Positions 16,070-25,258 of a stretch of 54,061 nucleotides of DNA are shown piece after piece. The translations under genes were made by a program, and so were the position numbers. The stretch is from contig QQRW01000038.1 of assembly GCA_003602605.1 (NCBI GenBank), forward strand, positions 1-54,061, in the 5' to 3' direction. Source of the stretch: Candidatus Poseidoniales archaeon (lineage in GTDB: Archaea; Thermoplasmatota; Poseidoniia; Poseidoniales; Poseidoniaceae). A model generated the notes under the pieces. That model was given only the letters and a program-made list of their open reading frames with translations, made no database searches and was not told the DNA's origin. Every line of letters starts with the position of its first letter. Position 1 is the stretch's first letter.

Positions 16070-16887
16070 TCCTCCTCTGTTTGACCTGATGAGGTCGTGA
16101 TTAAACTAATCTCCTCTCCGTTTGGAAGAGTTTGAAGTGCTTGCAAAAGCGTATTCCGGTGAGGCAAGTACATCACCAAAAGCAGGGTAGCTTCGCCACC
16201 ATGCTCGGCTCGCAGAGATGCCAAAGCCCCACGGAGTCGGGCAGCGTATCGTCGGTCACGGTCTGCTGCAACCTCTGGCGAGACAATCCATTCACTCAAA
16301 TCCCACCATGTGGCAGAGAGAACTGCGGCTGATCCAAAATTTGAGGACACACCTTTCGGTGGTTTTTGCGCATCGAAAATATTCTTCTTGACGCGCTTGC
16401 GCCATTTACCACCAATCGAAATCATTCCGAGCAACTTACGCCAGTGCGATGCTGCTTTTGCTTCTCGAGTGAGGTGTTTGTTCCATTCTTCGTCGTCTGC
16501 TGTAGGCTCGATGAAGAAAACGGGCCGTTCGTGACGAACTGCGTTCCGATGCAATCTTCGAGGCTCTGGGTCTGGGAAACGTCCACTCGTTACGTCTTCA
16601 ACCATCGAAATTTCATCTAAGAAAATCCCGAAAGAACCTCCTGAAATCAAACCATGAGACAGATTTACTCCCGGGGATTCAGCTTCGTCTTTTTCTTCTT
16701 GGACCCATAGATCGACCACATCAGGCGATTCAAGCAAAGCCAAGCCATGCCATTCTTCACGTGTTCGCATAGAACGAGGGTAGACGACCGTCGGCAGTAC
16801 CGAATGAATGACAATCTTCCCCCCATCGGGGTCTTCCCAAGTATGGTCGCCCCATTCCAGTCGAGCGGGCACGACGTTCACACTCAC
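16066..16887 (-). CDS. Uncharacterised protein, cotranscribed with TBP-like gene
   Basis: I do not recognise a secure family. The 273-residue soluble product begins with a beta-rich region and has a basic middle (WRKRVKKNIFD). It ends with VAADRDRRYAARLRGAL, then a hydrophobic strand LLLVMYL and PHRN. The last part weakly recalls the C-terminal motif of TraB/PrgY proteins, which have a conserved RD followed by a strand and His, but this is only a resemblance. The start I favour is GTG at 16887, which overlaps the stop of the giant gene as GTGA; a TTG at 16902 is possible. Its own stop overlaps the TBP-like ATG. Nested 4-base overlaps on both sides point to coordinated translation. Confidence 0.6.
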   Translation of the reverse strand: MSVNVVPARLEWGDHTWEDPDGGKIVIHSVLPTVVYPRSMRTREEWHGLALLESPDVVDLWVQEEKDEAESPGVNLSHGLISGGSFGIFLDEISMVEDVTSGRFPDPEPRRLHRNAVRHERPVFFIEPTADDEEWNKHLTREAKAASHWRKLLGMISIGGKWRKRVKKNIFDAQKPPKGVSSNFGSAAVLSATWWDLSEWIVSPEVAADRDRRYAARLRGALASLRAEHGGEATLLLVMYLPHRNTLLQALQTLPNGEEISLITTSSGQTEEE

Positions 16888-19800
16888 TGGTTGTTGACCC
16901 AATCTTGCAGCGCCTCAATGCTCCATCCTTGGTCAAAGTAACCTTGGATTTCATCTTGAGTCCATTGCGGGAATTGTTCCATTGCTCGGGCCATCTCAGG
17001 CGAGACGTTCGCTGCGGGTGCAGGTGGACCAGAAACTGGCGTCGATTGGCCAGGTAACTCTGCATACGCTTTGTCATCCTCATCTTCGTATTCATCGTAA
17101 ATATCACCATCGCCTCCACGACGAATCAAGACGACAACAAGTGTTCCAAGGACTGCAACAGCGATACCCAAGATAGCAAGAACAAGCATAAATCCACCGG
17201 AATCACCCGAATCACTCTGAACTTTGACATTGAACGATTCACCCTGGGATGAACCGTTGTACAGCAGTTCTCCAGTCGTATTGTCGGAGATGAGATAGTA
17301 CATTCCAGTCGTTGCTAAAGTGAATTGCTGCAAGTCAACCTTCACCCACTGCGATGCACCAACCGGGATATCTCCTGTGTCGATGCTTGCTTCGAGTACA
17401 GGGACTCCGCCGTTGATGACGGAGCGAATGTTCAACACAGTTGAACCGTCAAGCGTTCCAGTGTTGAGAACTTCAATTTCAAGTTCAATGTCTTCACCGA
17501 CTTCGGGTTTAGCTGGACTAATTCGGACATTTTTAACATCGAACGAGGCTTCCTCGAAAATCAGCTCATAACTGGATTTATGAGTTGGGTTGCTTGAGAA
17601 GATTGGAGCAATACCGCCTTCATCCGTAAGACCGCCACCAAGCATGGCTTGGGTTCCAGCCGAATCGGTTGCATCAATCCAGAAAACAACTTCGACACCG
17701 TCAATTTGGTCTTCATCTGGGTCGGTCTGTCCCTCTGTAATTGGCCAAAGATCAACACATTCTGCCGAAGCGAAATACGATCCACCACTAGGGTTGAGGG
17801 TGAGTTCTTGAGTCATCGGCATATCACCGAAGGTTGCTCGGTAAACTGGCCATGTGATGTTGTTTGTTGAGTCGGAGAAGAAACTCCAGGCAACAGAAAC
17901 ATCTCCTTGGAACAGTGCTTCCTGCTCTTGGATAACGACTTCAACATCGACACAGTGGTATGTTGAGGTTGGGAGAACATTCGCCAATGGCTCTTGGTTT
18001 CCGTCTTTCAATGTCCATGTGTTCGAAACGACGAGAGGTGCAGAAGCATCGACCCTCAAATTGAAGGTTTGACATCCGTATGCTTCTGAAACACAAATTG
18101 CGGACGATGTATCAACTGCACCCATTGGTAAGCCTTCGATTCCGCCGCCACACTCTCCGTTTGCTCCACCGTCACCACCAGTTGCATCGTAAGGACACAA
18201 TCGGAACGTGTAGGTGTAATCATTAGTTACCGGTGGTGCTGTGATATTGATATCAAAGACACCTCCGGTAAACGAATGGTATGTTACTTCTCCAGGGAAG
18301 GCAATGTAACCTTTGGAACCATCCATAGCAGCAGCCTGCCGTGTCAATTCAAGCGTCAATTCAATCTCTGGAGTGATGTAGACTTGGTCGAGGATTCCGT
18401 CAAGGTAAGCGTATTGTCCTTCAAACGAAATGATATCGCCTGGGTAAACGAAGCCCTTTCGAACGTCTTGAGTAATTGGAGTCATCAAATCACTGAAGAC
18501 CGGTGAAATCATCAAATCATTCGCAGAATCTGCACGGAAATCAAGTTGAATTCCGTCGCTGTAGTACCAATCTTGAATGTGACGTCCGGAAGCTGGTAAC
18601 ATTCTGTATCGAGGGTTGTCAAGGTCCTGCATGTAGAGAACTGGGTTGTTGATCGAGGTTGTAGCACCTGGCAAACCCCAAGTCATTCGGATTGGGAGAT
18701 CAAGATAGAATTCTGTTTCGAACGGATCAATCAACACACCGCCATCCATGCGAAGGACCCGTGGGCCCTCAACATCACCGTCTTCAGCAATGATTTCGAT
18801 GTATGGACTGTTTGTCCATGCCGTGTTGTTACGGGGGTAATAGTAGACTGTCATGTCGTCTCGGTCGTCAGCCATGTCGACACGGAAGTAATCTACGTCT
18901 CTCCATCCGTTGTCGTCCTTTGCCTCCACGATGAGATGGTACACGTTACCGGCGTACATGGTGTGATTCCACTTGCCGTTGTATTGCTGTTGGTTCGATT
19001 TGAGGAAGCGATTATCTTGTGAATCATCGATAAAGAAGTTTCGAATGACTGGAGATTTCGAACTCATAGAAACATAGGTGAAATGGTCGTTCTCGAATCC
19101 AGGAGCACCACCGTCAATTGGGTTTCCTGCCTTGTCAAACCCTTCAATCCAAATGCTGACCTTACCCACTGGGTCTTGTCCAACGTTTGCATAGTCGTTA
19201 TAGGTCGCAGTATAATTCGCAAACGGAGCCTCACCATCGCTGTAAGCGGTTACTGTGATGTATTCTGATTCTTCTGCAAGTCCGTTAGAGTTCGCATCGT
19301 GATCGTACTCAACCCAAACCTTGATGTCGAGCGATTCTGGGGGGTTGGGTAGGTCACTGGCACTCATTCGAATCTGTTGTGTAGCAGAAGGAACAACCCA
19401 TGTGTCGTCAACCATCACTCGCCAGTTGCTGTCAAGCGCTGGGTCGACTTGGCCGTTCAAAATTTCGACCTCAAGCAAATTCGGATCCAGCGTGTCAATC
19501 GAAAGATTGAACGGGATTGCACACTCACTGTCAGGCCGGAATTCAGCCGCAGGACAGAGCGTCTCTCCGCCCTCGTAGCCGTCGATTCGGAATCTGTATG
19601 TGTCTTGACCAGCAGCCATACCGAGGTCAACATCCCAAGAGAAATCTCCACCTGGTAGACCGGAGCGGTTCGCAACAGAAATCCATTCAATCGAGATGTT
19701 GCCATCGGTGTTGTTGACATACTTTTGTTCGAGGACCATGAAATAGCCACTCGGGTCTGGTGAAATGGAGAGGTCTTGGAGTCGGATAGCCCCGTTGAGG

Positions 19801-22775
19801 GTGACCGTTTGTCCAGAAGTTCCGTCATCAAGGTCTTGGACAATTCCGATGTTGTTGAGGACTTCAAACGAAGTAACGACAGCGTCGTTTTCAACAGCGT
19901 TACCACCGGTAGGAGCTAGAAGGACTGCATCCGGAAGCCCATTGACGCCGTTGGACGCAATTGAACCTGAGTAGATTCGAACTTCATCGGTATCCTCCCA
20001 CTCAGAATTTACGACAAAGCGCCATGTGATTTCCTTTCCATCTGCGATTGTCGTAGCAGTCGAAGATTCAAGGGTGATCAAATCTCCAATGTCGGAAACC
20101 TCAGAGAACAGCAAAGCATCGCTGTAACCAAGAATAACATTACCAGTCTCGGATTCGAAGGTCAAACGGGCTTCAACGAGAGTGGAGCCAGTCAGAGGGC
20201 TCACAGTGTGAGTAGTCGTGATTTCGTAGATGGCTCCGTTTGGATACAATCCGACCGGATTTCCAACCAAACTAATCGAGTTATCGTAGCCACTCGAGGT
20301 TGAAACCATGAGATTTGATAATGCTGCGCCTCCACCTGTAGAGCTTGTGAAAGTCATTGGTACTTCGGCTGTAGAGCCACCGTCCCACAAGGCAACGCCC
20401 TTGTTCAACTCACGATCAAAGCCGTCCGCAGTGCCGAGTGAAACGGTGTAATTGTAAACAATATCGAGGTCGCGAACCGTCACTTGAGACGAAGTTGAAG
20501 CGTTTGGCGATTCTGCTTTCAATCGGAAGGTCTGCCATTCGGTACCGTAAGCGTCGTAATGACTGACAGGAACCAAAGCATTACCGAGCAAAGAGTTCAG
20601 TGCTGATTTGAAATCAAGGTTTGGTGCGTTAGCGAGCAACAGAAGCGTCGTGTTCTCGACACTGCCCAAAACAACTTCCTGTGTACCAGAGAGAAGAGAC
20701 AATTCGAACCCTTCGGTTGAATCAGTATTCGAGAAAATTCCCATTTGGTCAAAGACCAAATCAACTGAAGTAACTTCTGCCCCCTTTGGTAGCATGAACA
20801 TTGCACCTTCGGCAACACCAGTGCTGTCGATGATGAGGTCAGAGGATGACTTACCGTAATTAACTCCATCAACCTTAGCCTTCAAGAATTGAGTTTGGCG
20901 CCCGAAACCTCCGAACGCCTCTTCATCGAATCCCCAGTCAATGTGTCCATCATTGGCGACATCCAACTGGATATCATCGGGGTGGTGGCCAAACGTAAGG
21001 TCAAACCAAATGCCCCCAACATTACATGGGTCCTCAAAGGAAACCATAGAGTCGAAACCGAACACTGGTTCATCCAAGATATATTCGACACCGTTGGAGA
21101 GTTGGTAAAACGAGGCACCTCCTTGAGAGAAAACCTCAATCGTTGGGGCTTCAGTACAATCTTTCTCGACATACGGCTTAATGCGGGTAATCGGTCGATC
21201 GAAATCGCTTCGTTGGAGCGTTGGCGTATACGATGTATCGCTGATAATCGGTGTATACGTCAAAAACTCACCAGCCCCGGTTGTTGACCAGACACCCTGG
21301 AAAATGTTCGGTATCTCGTCGTAATAGGAGGCGTTCAATCCCGTACCAACCCGAGTACCAATACTGAATCCGTGGAACACCGGAGATGAAAGTCGGTCGG
21401 GTCCCGAATTGAATGTGAATCTAAAGTCGATCGAAGGGTGTTCGGTCGAATTGATGCCCCACAATTCGATGATTTCTCCTTGAAGGTTGGTCATTGCATC
21501 ACCTTGTCGGTCATGAACGATTGAACCGGTAGACGAGTCAAGCACATCAACTGAAATCGTTGCTGTGCTGGTTGTTTCAGTTTCAAGTGCTAGAATACCG
21601 TATCCGTTCGGCTGGTTCGGGCCACCTGAGTTTGATGGCAGGAATCCGTTAATGCTCATGTTTGCAGATGCTGGAAGAGGGTCTCCAACTCGGAAGTTAT
21701 CGACATACCAACCGGCTTTGCCACCATCGGTGCCAAGGACATCATTGTCTTCCATGACAAAGCGTATCTGAACATATTGTCCCGTGTATGGACCCAAATC
21801 TACGGCAATGTTTGCCCAACCGTTCGGGTTACCAGCAGTCGTTGAAGTGCCGCCAAGTGCCCCGTCTCCAGGGGTTACGCCATTGCATCTCGAGTCAATC
21901 TGGCCAGCCGTGTTTTGGTTGGTGGATACGGTATAGTATCCTGTGCCCCAGCTCAATGATGAATTGGAAAGACTGATTTCCAAGTAATCAAATCCGTTCG
22001 GGTCGTTGACATCGAGGTCATCGTTTTGAGAGGAGCGTATTTCGAGGTATGCACAGTCACGGAAGTAAACCGATGGGTTGGTTCCGCTGCTGGTGCCAAG
22101 GTCCAAGTCGTGCCATGAGTCAAAGTAAGCGAGGGAACTCTTGAGTGAAGAGTCGATGAAAATTGTTTCAGATGTCATCATGTATTTGCGGCCGTTTGCT
22201 CCAGCGTTCTTACTGGTGTAGTCATCGTCATAGAGCCCAGTGCCCCAGCAATATGTGCCGCTCGCACAGTCGGGAATATCGATGTTCGGCGCAAGAGTGG
22301 TTGGGTCAATAGAACCATGATCCCATCCGTGAGTATCACCGGTCAAAGCGCGATGGTCAACGAAACCGGAAGAAGTTTCTTCAAAGTCGGTAAGGAAGCC
22401 TTCAGACTTCAATTCGACTGGAACTGCATTTGAACCGTCCTCGTAAACGAAATCAGCGACGTTCGAGAACTTTGTCAGTTGATTGTTGTACATAGGATTC
22501 CATACACGAGGCATGGTGTCCAAGTCAATACGTGTGTGCGCAGAGTGTTCAAGCATCGAAGTCGAAAGATCGACCGATGCACTGGTCACTGTTTCTGAAG
22601 CTGGAAGGTGAACAAAACCCTCGTCAATAAACGGGCTCCCATCTCTCAATTCGATTTCATCGGTTGCGTTTCCGCCTCCAAACGTGGACACGTTTGCTGC
22701 TGCAGCAAACGGTGCCAAGAGCATTAAGAAAACTAGGAAAAATGCTGATTTAAGTTGTTGATTGTCGTTCGTCAA
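16884..22775 (-). CDS. Giant secreted surface protein with C-terminal anchor and Trp-rich tail
   Basis: A 1963-residue extracellular protein. It starts with a signal peptide (FFLVFLMLLAPFAAAA). The long ectodomain is Ser/Thr/Asp/Gly-rich, with many Asn-x-Ser/Thr sites, cysteine pairs and repeated beta-sandwich signatures; a MAM or jelly-roll-like phrase (VQIRFVMEDNDV, GWYVDNFRVG) lies around residues 330-365. Near the C-terminus are a CARDB-like domain (ISPAKPEVGEDIELEIEV), one membrane helix (LVLAILGIAVAVLGTLVVVL), a basic RR, an acidic stretch and a cytoplasmic tail with WTQDEIQGYFDQGWS. Translation appears to start at TTG 22775, because GGTGA lies upstream and no ATG precedes the signal peptide. 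A structural, adhesive or substrate-binding role is plausible. The gene heads a minus-strand run leading into the TBP-like gene. Confidence 0.8.
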   Translation of the reverse strand: MTNDNQQLKSAFFLVFLMLLAPFAAAANVSTFGGGNATDEIELRDGSPFIDEGFVHLPASETVTSASVDLSTSMLEHSAHTRIDLDTMPRVWNPMYNNQLTKFSNVADFVYEDGSNAVPVELKSEGFLTDFEETSSGFVDHRALTGDTHGWDHGSIDPTTLAPNIDIPDCASGTYCWGTGLYDDDYTSKNAGANGRKYMMTSETIFIDSSLKSSLAYFDSWHDLDLGTSSGTNPSVYFRDCAYLEIRSSQNDDLDVNDPNGFDYLEISLSNSSLSWGTGYYTVSTNQNTAGQIDSRCNGVTPGDGALGGTSTTAGNPNGWANIAVDLGPYTGQYVQIRFVMEDNDVLGTDGGKAGWYVDNFRVGDPLPASANMSINGFLPSNSGGPNQPNGYGILALETETTSTATISVDVLDSSTGSIVHDRQGDAMTNLQGEIIELWGINSTEHPSIDFRFTFNSGPDRLSSPVFHGFSIGTRVGTGLNASYYDEIPNIFQGVWSTTGAGEFLTYTPIISDTSYTPTLQRSDFDRPITRIKPYVEKDCTEAPTIEVFSQGGASFYQLSNGVEYILDEPVFGFDSMVSFEDPCNVGGIWFDLTFGHHPDDIQLDVANDGHIDWGFDEEAFGGFGRQTQFLKAKVDGVNYGKSSSDLIIDSTGVAEGAMFMLPKGAEVTSVDLVFDQMGIFSNTDSTEGFELSLLSGTQEVVLGSVENTTLLLLANAPNLDFKSALNSLLGNALVPVSHYDAYGTEWQTFRLKAESPNASTSSQVTVRDLDIVYNYTVSLGTADGFDRELNKGVALWDGGSTAEVPMTFTSSTGGGAALSNLMVSTSSGYDNSISLVGNPVGLYPNGAIYEITTTHTVSPLTGSTLVEARLTFESETGNVILGYSDALLFSEVSDIGDLITLESSTATTIADGKEITWRFVVNSEWEDTDEVRIYSGSIASNGVNGLPDAVLLAPTGGNAVENDAVVTSFEVLNNIGIVQDLDDGTSGQTVTLNGAIRLQDLSISPDPSGYFMVLEQKYVNNTDGNISIEWISVANRSGLPGGDFSWDVDLGMAAGQDTYRFRIDGYEGGETLCPAAEFRPDSECAIPFNLSIDTLDPNLLEVEILNGQVDPALDSNWRVMVDDTWVVPSATQQIRMSASDLPNPPESLDIKVWVEYDHDANSNGLAEESEYITVTAYSDGEAPFANYTATYNDYANVGQDPVGKVSIWIEGFDKAGNPIDGGAPGFENDHFTYVSMSSKSPVIRNFFIDDSQDNRFLKSNQQQYNGKWNHTMYAGNVYHLIVEAKDDNGWRDVDYFRVDMADDRDDMTVYYYPRNNTAWTNSPYIEIIAEDGDVEGPRVLRMDGGVLIDPFETEFYLDLPIRMTWGLPGATTSINNPVLYMQDLDNPRYRMLPASGRHIQDWYYSDGIQLDFRADSANDLMISPVFSDLMTPITQDVRKGFVYPGDIISFEGQYAYLDGILDQVYITPEIELTLELTRQAAAMDGSKGYIAFPGEVTYHSFTGGVFDINITAPPVTNDYTYTFRLCPYDATGGDGGANGECGGGIEGLPMGAVDTSSAICVSEAYGCQTFNLRVDASAPLVVSNTWTLKDGNQEPLANVLPTSTYHCVDVEVVIQEQEALFQGDVSVAWSFFSDSTNNITWPVYRATFGDMPMTQELTLNPSGGSYFASAECVDLWPITEGQTDPDEDQIDGVEVVFWIDATDSAGTQAMLGGGLTDEGGIAPIFSSNPTHKSSYELIFEEASFDVKNVRISPAKPEVGEDIELEIEVLNTGTLDGSTVLNIRSVINGGVPVLEASIDTGDIPVGASQWVKVDLQQFTLATTGMYYLISDNTTGELLYNGSSQGESFNVKVQSDSGDSGGFMLVLAILGIAVAVLGTLVVVLIRRGGDGDIYDEYEDEDDKAYAELPGQSTPVSGPPAPAANVSPEMARAMEQFPQWTQDEIQGYFDQGWSIEALQDWVNNQ

Positions 22776-22840
22776 AGACTCACCTGTTCTCTTCCGAGGA
22801 TTCCTTCACCTATAATCACAACGGAACGTTGCCCCGGAAT

Positions 22841-22857
22841 CCCCTCCTACGGAGGGG
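22841..22857 (-). terminator. GC-rich stem-loop downstream of the ThiI-like gene
   Basis: CCCCTCC and GGAGGGG form a perfect 7-bp stem around a TAC loop in the 100-base gap between the ThiI-like stop codon and the giant gene start, both on the minus strand. It has no clear U-run, so it may be a terminator, a processing signal or a regulatory hairpin for the giant gene. Confidence 0.4.
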
Positions 22858-22875
22858 TCGAAAGCTCTGCATCGT

Positions 22876-23547
22876 TCAAAGTTCCACAAATCTACGATTT
22901 TTCCAAGCCTGCTGTGTGAGATTTTCGAGGCCGCCGAGTCTCTGTTCACTCTTTTCCAACCATTCTAAGTTGGCAATCGTGGTTGGCAAGGAAGGGCCCA
23001 ATGCATCACAAACCTCAGGACCGATGCTTAGTTCAAACGTCCCAAGCCCTTGTGACATGTGCATGATAGCGGTCTTATCAAACCCAAGTAACGGGCGAAG
23101 CATTTCCAACGCAGTAACCCGTTCAATGACCCCTAAATTACCAAGGGTTTGTGATGAAACTTGGCCCAAGTTCTCTCCGGTCAAAAGATGTGTTGCTCCT
23201 ACCTCTCTACCTGCTAAATCTGCAAGGCAGTTATACAGGCGTTTCATGTGGATAAAATACTCAGTATGACACCATTTCTTCGTGAATAAAGCCAATTGAT
23301 CTGCAACGGGAATGACCGTTAATGATGTGGATAATTGGCGCCTCGCTGCTTCGCCAATAGGGCCGTCCATTTGGAGGAAAAATCGAAGAGCTGCAATCGT
23401 TTTCTGCTCAGCCTCTGGACCGGTCACAGGCTCCTGCGTACAGTGAACGGGATAGATGTGCCAACCTTCCCTCAACATTCGCGCAACAGCGACAGGTGAA
23501 TCGATACCTCCCGAGACCAAAGCGATACACACTTTCTCCTCGACCAT
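22876..23547 (-). CDS. ThiI-like PP-loop sulfurtransferase without THUMP domain
   Basis: The product matches the adenylating half of ThiI, which makes 4-thiouridine in tRNA and, in some organisms, donates sulfur for thiamine. The PP-loop is LVSGGIDSPVA, and further on TGENLGQVSSQTL, LRPLLGFDK and a late Cys (GPEVCDALG) follow the ThiI pattern. The N-terminal ferredoxin-like and THUMP domains of full-length ThiI are absent, as in several archaeal homologs. I chose the ATG at 23547 because it starts just before the PP-loop and leaves about 90 bases for divergent promoters; a longer frame begins at 23625, only 12 bases from the divergent thioesterase. Whether it acts on tRNA without a THUMP domain cannot be decided from sequence. 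Confidence 0.75.
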   Translation of the reverse strand: MVEEKVCIALVSGGIDSPVAVARMLREGWHIYPVHCTQEPVTGPEAEQKTIAALRFFLQMDGPIGEAARRQLSTSLTVIPVADQLALFTKKWCHTEYFIHMKRLYNCLADLAGREVGATHLLTGENLGQVSSQTLGNLGVIERVTALEMLRPLLGFDKTAIMHMSQGLGTFELSIGPEVCDALGPSLPTTIANLEWLEKSEQRLGGLENLTQQAWKNRRFVEL

Positions 23548-23637
23548 AACCGAGGGCAACCGCTCAAGGTCAAGAAACCACCTCAAGAGGATTTCTTCGC
23601 CGCATGAGTTCTTGAGGGAGAACATACTGGCGATGCC

Positions 23638-24099
23638 ATGGAACCTTACTCAAAGGAGCCCGCTACGCTGATTGAACACGTTTTCCCCGGAGACACCAAC
23701 GCCTACGACACTCTGTTTGGTGGAAAATTACTCTCACTCATGGATAAAGCCGGGGGAATTGCCTGTGCTAAATTCGCACACAGAGAGTTCGTCACGATAT
23801 CGATCGATGCGTTGACGTTTATCGCTCCTGCCCGGCAAGGAGATCTGCTCGAAGTTACCGGAAAAGTAGTGTTCACAAGCAGTCATACGGCATGCACCAA
23901 AGTGACGGCAGTCGCCGTCAACAAAGCAACTTGGGAGAAAAAGAAAATTTGTGAAGGGTTCTTCTTTTTCGTTGCGATTGACTCGATGATGCGACCGATT
24001 CCAATCCCTCAATTCGTCGTAGAACAAGACGATGAGCAAGATGATTGGGAACATGCCAAAAACATTCGAGAGCAGATGTTGGCGAATCGGAACAAGTGA
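23638..24099 (+). CDS. Acyl-CoA thioesterase, hotdog fold
   Basis: A 153-residue single-hotdog thioesterase of the YciA/acyl-CoA hydrolase type. The defining segment is PGDTNAYDTLFGGKLLSLMD, with the G-G-x-L-L-x-x-M-D helix that carries the catalytic acid. It is followed by the family's second strand (TISIDALTFIAPARQGD), and a Ser/Thr-rich strand after it is also typical. It hydrolyses acyl-CoA (or possibly acyl-ACP) to free acid in the cytoplasm. It starts at ATG 23638, divergent from the ThiI-like gene, and is followed 42 bases later by the EF-Tu-like gene. In this window it is of interest as a possible chain-releasing enzyme for the megasynthase, which has no thioesterase domain, but it lies 10 kb from that operon. 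Confidence 0.83.
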   Translation: MEPYSKEPATLIEHVFPGDTNAYDTLFGGKLLSLMDKAGGIACAKFAHREFVTISIDALTFIAPARQGDLLEVTGKVVFTSSHTACTKVTAVAVNKATWEKKKICEGFFFFVAIDSMMRPIPIPQFVVEQDDEQDDWEHAKNIREQMLANRNK

Positions 24100-24141
24100 A
24101 ACTACCCCTACCTTCATGTGACCCACATTGGTGGGGCAAGC

Positions 24142-25161
24142 ATGCCTGTCCTCAACATTGCAATGATTGGTTCCGATGAATTGGCAAGAGAGATCGCCAA
24201 ACCAACAGACCAAAGGGATGTTCATACCTATGTTCACAAAGAATCTGGCAGCGATGGCCCTCGGATTCTATCGTTGATACGACCGGCAAAATACCCTGAG
24301 CGCCTGCGCCCTTTCCTCAATGCCCTTTCCGCTGCCAGAGTTGGAATCATTGAAGTCTCAGGAATCGATGCAACGCTTGGCGAAGCACTGGTCGCTTTTG
24401 CGAGTGCCAATATTACGAAAGGAATTGGAATCATCAACGCTCCAGACGGCGGGTGGGTCGACGAAGACCAAGTGAAAATGCTGTTCAAACAAGCAGGCTT
24501 GGGAGAATGGTCATTCGGCTCGACTGACGGTATAGATCTTCGAAATACATTGTATCAATACATGGAAGATATTGCTGATGAACTATCCGCAAATGCCAAA
24601 GCTCCTCTCGTCATTCCGGTCGACCAACACTTCAATGTCAAAGGCATAGGATTGGTCGCCATCGGTTACGTTCAATCCGGTACAGTCAACGTTCACGATG
24701 AGGTTTTCTTACTCCCCGCAAACGGCACAGGAAGCGCCAAATCATTGCAAGTAATGGACGACGATGTACCCACTGCAACTGCAGGTGATCGAGTCGGACT
24801 TGCCCTTCGAGGTGCCAAAGAGGACCACCTTGGAAGTGGTACTTTACTGGTTCACCCTGCCGTTGAAGACAAGAAAACCAACACGAGCATTCCGTTAGCC
24901 GTTGTTGCTCACGAACGCTCATCAATGAAACTCAACCGATCGCCCTTCCAAAAGCGTGTTCTTGCTGAGGGTGATGTTGTTCACGCAAGTGTCGACCTGC
25001 AGTTTGTGGTCGGCCGTATTAGTGCTGTAAACGGCGATGAGATGGATGTCAAGTGGGAATCACCTCTGTACATCCGCAGAGAAAACCCAGAAGCAACCCT
25101 CATTGCTCAGCTCGATTCGAAGCCTCGAATTATGGGGAATGCTGTGCTCACACTAATCTGA
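24142..25161 (+). CDS. EF-Tu/SelB-like paralog lacking GTPase motifs
   Basis: The 339-residue protein has the layout of a translational GTPase: a Rossmann-like first part, then beta-barrel domains (PVDQHFNVKGIGLVAIGYV, then the SGTVNVHDEVFLLP region typical of EF-Tu domain 2). The nucleotide-binding signatures are missing. The P-loop position reads IGSDELAREI without GxxxxGKS/T, and the NKxD position reads INAPDGG. It is therefore unlikely to hydrolyse GTP in the usual way. Related degenerate elongation-factor-like proteins are known in several archaea with no clear function. I use the ATG at 24142 because GGTGGGG lies about ten bases upstream; a GTG at 24118 would add eight residues. It follows the thioesterase gene on the same strand. 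Confidence 0.75.
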   Translation: MPVLNIAMIGSDELAREIAKPTDQRDVHTYVHKESGSDGPRILSLIRPAKYPERLRPFLNALSAARVGIIEVSGIDATLGEALVAFASANITKGIGIINAPDGGWVDEDQVKMLFKQAGLGEWSFGSTDGIDLRNTLYQYMEDIADELSANAKAPLVIPVDQHFNVKGIGLVAIGYVQSGTVNVHDEVFLLPANGTGSAKSLQVMDDDVPTATAGDRVGLALRGAKEDHLGSGTLLVHPAVEDKKTNTSIPLAVVAHERSSMKLNRSPFQKRVLAEGDVVHASVDLQFVVGRISAVNGDEMDVKWESPLYIRRENPEATLIAQLDSKPRIMGNAVLTLI

Positions 25162-25258
25162 ACCACTCGGCGAGAGAGCGACGGTCGAATTATCGCCGTC
25201 ACATTACGACCATCGGTCGGTGGTTTGATAACCCAGCACATGTGGTTTGCGCGCTGGG

